From Nonomuraea spiralis (GTDB taxonomy: Bacteria; Actinomycetota; Actinomycetes; Streptosporangiales; Streptosporangiaceae): 64,000 nt of DNA. Below are positions 59,068 through 64,000 of this stretch, piece by piece. The notes beneath the pieces are model-generated. The model worked only from the letters and a program-made list of their open reading frames with translations. It was not told where the DNA came from and searched no databases. Position 1 is the stretch's first letter; the number at the start of each line of letters is the position of its first letter. A program made the translations under genes and the position numbers. The stretch covers positions 124,001 to 188,000 of the forward strand of contig NZ_BMRC01000003.1 of NCBI RefSeq assembly GCF_014648435.1. The letters run 5' to 3'.

Positions 59068-59071
<4 letters not shown>
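58772..59071 (+). CDS. gatC: Asp-tRNA(Asn)/Glu-tRNA(Gln) amidotransferase subunit C
   Basis: 99 residues from the ATG at 58772, starting [20 protein letters not shown] as the family does. It wraps around GatA and stabilises the GatAB interface. It ends in [10 protein letters not shown] and overlaps gatA by 4 bp (ATGA), so the subunits are made in step. An ATG at 58727 would add a non-conserved tail. Confidence 0.95.
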
Positions 59072-60554
<1,483 letters not shown>

Positions 60555-60558
<4 letters not shown>

Positions 60559-62048
60559 CCATGGTCTATGACGAAGCGCTCGACAAGTACGAGCCGGTGC
60601 TCGGGCTGGAGACGCACGTCGAGCTCGGCACCAAGTCGAAGATGTTCTGCGGGTGCAAGACCACCTTCGGCGCCCCGGCCAACACGCAGGTCTGCCCGAC
60701 CTGTCTCGCGCTGCCCGGTTCGCTGCCCGTGGCCAACGCCATGGCCATCGAGTCGACGATCCGCATCGGCCTCGCGCTGAACTGCTCGATCGCCGAGTGG
60801 TGCAGGTTCGCCCGGAAGAACTACTTCTATCCGGACATGCCGAAGAACTACCAGATCTCCCAGTACGACGAGCCGCTCTGCTTCGACGGCTACGTCGACG
60901 TCGAGGTTGGCGGCGAGATCGTGCGCATCGAGATCGAGCGGGTGCACCTGGAGGAGGACACCGGCAAGTCCACCCACGTGGGTGGCGCGACCGGCCGTAT
61001 CCACGGGGCCGACTACTCGATCGTCGACTACAACCGCGCGGGCATCCCGCTGGTGGAGATCGTCACCAAGCCCATCCCGGGCACCGACCGGCTCGCGCCG
61101 GAGGTGGCCAAGGCATACGTCACCGAGCTGCGCGAGATCATGCGCTCGCTCGGCGTGTCCGACGTGCGCATGGAGGAGGGCTCGCTGCGCTGCGACGTCA
61201 ACGTCTCGCTCATGCCGCGCGGGGCCTCGGAGTGGGGCACCCGCACCGAGACCAAGAACGTCAACTCGCTGCGCAGCGTCGAGCGGTCGGTGCGCAGCGA
61301 GATCGAGCGCCAGGCGGGCGTGCTCGCCGGCGGTGGCAAGATCACGCAGGAGACACGCCACTTCCACGAGGACACCGGCACCACCACGTCGGGCCGGTCC
61401 AAGGAGGAGGCACAGGACTACCGGTACTTCCCGGAGCCCGACCTCGTGCCGATCGAGCCCGACCCGGCGTGGGTGGCCGAGCTGAAGGCGGCCCTGCCCG
61501 AGCTGCCGTCGGTCAAGCGCAAGCGGCTGCAGACCGAGTGGGGGTTGTCCGACCTCGACATGCAGGCCATGCACAACGCCGACGCGATCGACCTGGTCGA
61601 GGCCACGGTCGCGGCCGGCGCCCCGGCGGCCGACGCCCGCAAGTGGTGGATGGGCGAGCTGGCGCGGCGTGCCAACGAGAGCGGCGTCGCGCTGGCCGAG
61701 CTGCCCATCACGCCGGCCCAGATCGCCAGGGTCACCGAGCTGGTGGCCTCGGGCGCGCTCAACGACAAGCTCGCCCGCGAGGTGCTCGAAGGCGTGCAGG
61801 CCGGCGAGGGCACCCCTGACGAGGTGGTCGCGGCGCGCGGGCTGCAGATCGTCAACGACGAGGGCGAGCTGGCGGCCATCATCGACCAGGTGCTGGCCGA
61901 CAACGCCGACGCGGCCGAGAAGGTGCGTTCCGGGAAGATCGCGGCGGCCGGCGCCCTGGTGGGCGGCGTGATGAAGGCCAGCCGTGGCAAGGCCGACGCG
62001 GCCCGGGCCCGTCAGCTCATCCTGGAGAAGCTGGGCGTCTCGGAGTAA
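60555..62048 (+). CDS. gatB: Asp-tRNA(Asn)/Glu-tRNA(Gln) amidotransferase subunit B
   Basis: 497 residues from the ATG at 60555 overlapping the gatA stop. Kinase/amidation cradle domain starts with [20 protein letters not shown], has the zinc cysteines in FCGCKTTF and [10 protein letters not shown], and ends in the YqeY-like tail domain ([18 protein letters not shown]). It phosphorylates the mischarged Glu/Asp-tRNA and amidates it. Last gene of gatCAB. Confidence 0.96.
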
Positions 62049-62054
62049 CCCGAC

Positions 62055-62138
62055 CGCCGCTGGGAAGGCAGCGGCCCCACCGATCCGGACATATCGGCGG
62101 GGCCACCCCAAGAACCATCAGGGGTCTTCCCAGCGGCG
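62055..62138. terminator. Three-way-junction structure between convergent gatB and tctA
   Basis: An outer 13-bp perfect stem (CGCCGCTGGGAAG 62055-62067 with 62126-62138) encloses two hairpins: GGCCCCACCGAT 62073-62084 with ATCGGCGGGGCC 62093-62104 (one mismatch), and ACCCC 62105-62109 with GGGGT 62121-62125. It fills the 97-bp gap between the two stops. It can fold on either strand and may end both transcripts, but it is more elaborate than a usual terminator. Confidence 0.6.
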
Positions 62139-62145
62139 AGCCCGG

Positions 62146-63669
62146 TCAGTCCTCGCGTGACACGGGCGTGATCGCATCGACGCCCCGGCGTGCCATCAGC
62201 CGCCGTACCAGCGGGGTCAGCAGGGCGAGCAGGGCCAGGGCGAGGAGCACGGCCGCGATCGGGCTGCGTACCAGCACGCTCACGTCGCCCGCGCCGATCG
62301 CCAGCGCGCGGCGGAGCTGGATCTCGGCCATCGGCCCGAGGATCATGCCGATCACGGCGGGTGCGACGGGCAGGCCGAAGCGGCGCATGGAGAACCCGAG
62401 CAGCCCGAGAACGTAGAGGACGAACAGGTCCACGACGGTGCCGTTCAGGGCGTAGACGCCGAGCGCGGCGAACAGCACGATCCCGGCATACAGGTACGGC
62501 CGGGGAACGCGGAGAACGCGGGCCCACAGGGGCGCGAGCGGCAGGTTCAGCACGAGCAACATCGTGTTGCCGACGAACAGCGAGGCGATCATCGCCCACA
62601 CCAGCGCCGGGTTGTGGTCGAAGAGCTGCGGGCCGGGTTGCAGGCCGTACTGCTGGAAGGCGGCCAGCAGGATGGCGGCCGTGGCCGACGTGGGCAGGCC
62701 CAGCGTGAGCAGCGGGACCAGGGTTCCGGCCGCCGAGGCGTTGTTGGCCGCCTCGGGGCCCGCGACGCCCTCGATGGCGCCCTTGCCGTACTCCTCCTTG
62801 GCCACCCCTCGGGCCAGGCGCTTCTCGGCCGCGTACGACAGGAACGTGGGGATCTCCGCGCCCCCGCCGGGCAGCGCGCCGAACGGGAACCCGAGCGCGG
62901 TCCCGCGCAGCCACGGCAACCACGAGCGCCGCCAGTCGGCGCGGCCCATCCACGCCCGGCCCACGGGCACCACCTCGGGCACGGCGTGCCGCAGCCGGGA
63001 GGCCACGTACAGGGCCTCACCGAGCGCGAACAGGCCCACCGCGACGATCACCACGTCGATGCCGTCGAGCAACTGCGGTACGCCCAGCGTGAGCCGCGCC
63101 TGACCGGTCTGCTGGTCGATGCCGATCAGCCCGATCACCAGGCCCAGCCCCAGCGAGGCCAGCCCGCGCACGACCGAGCGGGACAACACCGACGACACGG
63201 CGGTGAAGGCCAGGATCGCCAGCGCGAAGTAGTCCTCGGGGCCGAAGGAGATCGCGAAGCTCACCACTGCGGGCGCGGCCACCACCAGCAGCGCGGTGGC
63301 GATCGTGCCCGCCACGAACGACCCGACGGCCGCCGTGGCGAGGGCCTGTGCCGCCCGGCCGCGCCTGGCCATCTTGTTGCCCTCCAGGGCGGTGATCATG
63401 GAGGAGGACTCGCCGGGCGTGTTGAGCAGGATGGAGGTGGTCGAGCCGCCGTACATGCCGCCGTAGTAGATGCCGGCGAACATGATGAACGCGCTGGCCG
63501 GCGGCACGGTGAAGGTGATCGGCAGCAGCAGCGCCACGGTCATCGCCGGCCCGATGCCGGGCAGCACGCCGACCAGGGTGCCGAGGGTGACGCCGATCAG
63601 GGCGTACAGAAGGTTGACGGGGGTGAGGGCGGCGGCGAAGCCGTCCATGAGGAGCTGGAGGGAGCCCAT
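62146..63669 (-). CDS. tctA: Tripartite tricarboxylate transporter, large membrane subunit
   Basis: 507 residues, about 11-12 hydrophobic helices. Family signatures: [20 protein letters not shown] near the start, [20 protein letters not shown], and the mirrored [17 protein letters not shown] in the second half. With TctB and a periplasmic-type binding protein it imports citrate or other carboxylates by secondary transport. It starts 1 bp after the tctB stop. The binding protein gene should lie beyond the right edge. Confidence 0.94.
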   Translation of the reverse strand: MGSLQLLMDGFAAALTPVNLLYALIGVTLGTLVGVLPGIGPAMTVALLLPITFTVPPASAFIMFAGIYYGGMYGGSTTSILLNTPGESSSMITALEGNKMARRGRAAQALATAAVGSFVAGTIATALLVVAAPAVVSFAISFGPEDYFALAILAFTAVSSVLSRSVVRGLASLGLGLVIGLIGIDQQTGQARLTLGVPQLLDGIDVVIVAVGLFALGEALYVASRLRHAVPEVVPVGRAWMGRADWRRSWLPWLRGTALGFPFGALPGGGAEIPTFLSYAAEKRLARGVAKEEYGKGAIEGVAGPEAANNASAAGTLVPLLTLGLPTSATAAILLAAFQQYGLQPGPQLFDHNPALVWAMIASLFVGNTMLLVLNLPLAPLWARVLRVPRPYLYAGIVLFAALGVYALNGTVVDLFVLYVLGLLGFSMRRFGLPVAPAVIGMILGPMAEIQLRRALAIGAGDVSVLVRSPIAAVLLALALLALLTPLVRRLMARRGVDAITPVSRED

Positions 63670-63670
63670 C

Positions 63671-64000
63671 TCACATCACCCCGCCGAGCGGGCCGGCCGG
63701 CAGCGAGACGCCGAGGCCCTTGACGAACAGCAGGTACGTCGTCACGCCCAGGACCACCGCCACCACGGCGGCCCGCAGCCTGTGCTCGGCCCCGAGCGCG
63801 ACCGACAGGCCGAAGAACAGCAGGCTCGCGCCGATGACCCAGCCGAGCACGTCGAGGAGCGCGGCGAAGGCCAGGAAGATGCCGCTGACCAGGCCGACGC
63901 TGCGCCAGTCGGTGGGCGCCGCGGCGTCCACGTCCTCGCTCTCCTCGGGGTCGCCGTGGCCGCCGCGCAGCACGTCGATCACGTAGAACGCGCCGATCAG
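63671..64000 (-). CDS. tctB: Tripartite tricarboxylate transporter, small membrane subunit (partial)
   Basis: The frame is open to the right edge of the window (reads [17 protein letters not shown] at the cut), so the 5' end is missing. About 110 residues are visible: an acidic loop, then three to four hydrophobic helices ([20 protein letters not shown] and following), the TctB pattern. A GTG at 63982 lies inside the open frame and is unlikely to be the true start, because the [10 protein letters not shown] helix precedes it. It partners TctA encoded immediately downstream. Confidence 0.85.
   Translation of the reverse strand: MIGAFYVIDVLRGGHGDPEESEDVDAAAPTDWRSVGLVSGIFLAFAALLDVLGWVIGASLLFFGLSVALGAEHRLRAAVVAVVLGVTTYLLFVKGLGVSLPAGPLGGVM

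Overview
The window is very GC-rich, uses G/C-ending codons, is densely packed, and often starts genes with GTG or without a leader. It carries the GlgE maltosyltransferase pathway, a SARP/AfsR-type regulator, several membrane-linked Ser/Thr kinases and a GatCAB operon. Together these point to the chromosome of a filamentous actinomycete; a Streptosporangiales member such as Nonomuraea is my best guess (inference). I see no rRNA or tRNA genes, no CRISPR array, no insertion sequence and no phage block.

Layout. 1-2451: end of an osmoprotectant ABC ATPase, two permeases and a lipoprotein binding protein. 2489-3520: two flavin/FMN reductase-family proteins. 3513-10257 (minus): SppA peptidase and three tandem secreted subtilisin-like proteases. 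10355-25028: glycogen/trehalose/maltosyl-glucan metabolism, with glgE-treS-pep2 as a tight minus-strand operon, glgB further along the same strand, and glgP divergent from glgE. Between pep2 and glgB sits a divergent pair: a large SARP-NB-ARC-TPR regulator and an imine-reductase-like enzyme. 25086-28939: RpiR/MurR regulator with a TTA codon, a secreted lytic transglycosylase-amidase, a tiny basic protein and a rhodanese-CBS protein.

28950-30247 holds a class I DAHP synthase preceded by what looks like a complete ribosome-mediated attenuator: promoter, leaderless 22-residue peptide with Phe-Trp-Arg-Tyr, competing stems and a 13-bp terminator. 30314-36879: a cysteine-free HesB-like protein, an HhH glycosylase relative, enoyl-CoA hydratase, a coiled-coil protein overlapping a PP-loop protein, an M55 D-aminopeptidase, a Tat-exported flavin oxidase and a YbaK editing-domain protein. 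37022-42160: three tandem Ser/Thr kinases. 42422-44174: etfBA. 44236-47105 (minus): rhomboid, MFS exporter and TetR regulator. 47159-50493: cysteine desulfurase and mnmA (sulfur supply and tRNA 2-thiolation), with a DUF695-like gene between them. 50490-54839: metallo-beta-lactamase-fold protein, MetE-like protein, small secreted protein and ligA. 55087-58674: a GGDEF-EAL protein and an ATPase-nuclease (DUF234-type) preceded by two tandem operator-like palindromes. 58772-62048: gatCAB. 62146-64000 (minus): tctA and the truncated tctB.

The most interesting signals are the aromatic attenuator (28950-29104), the ATPase-nuclease gene with its paired palindromes (57183-58674), the 30-bp perfect palindrome between tetR and the cysteine desulfurase (47109-47138), the regulator/reductase pair inside the glgE locus, and the overlapping coiled-coil/PP-loop gene pair (32264-33807).
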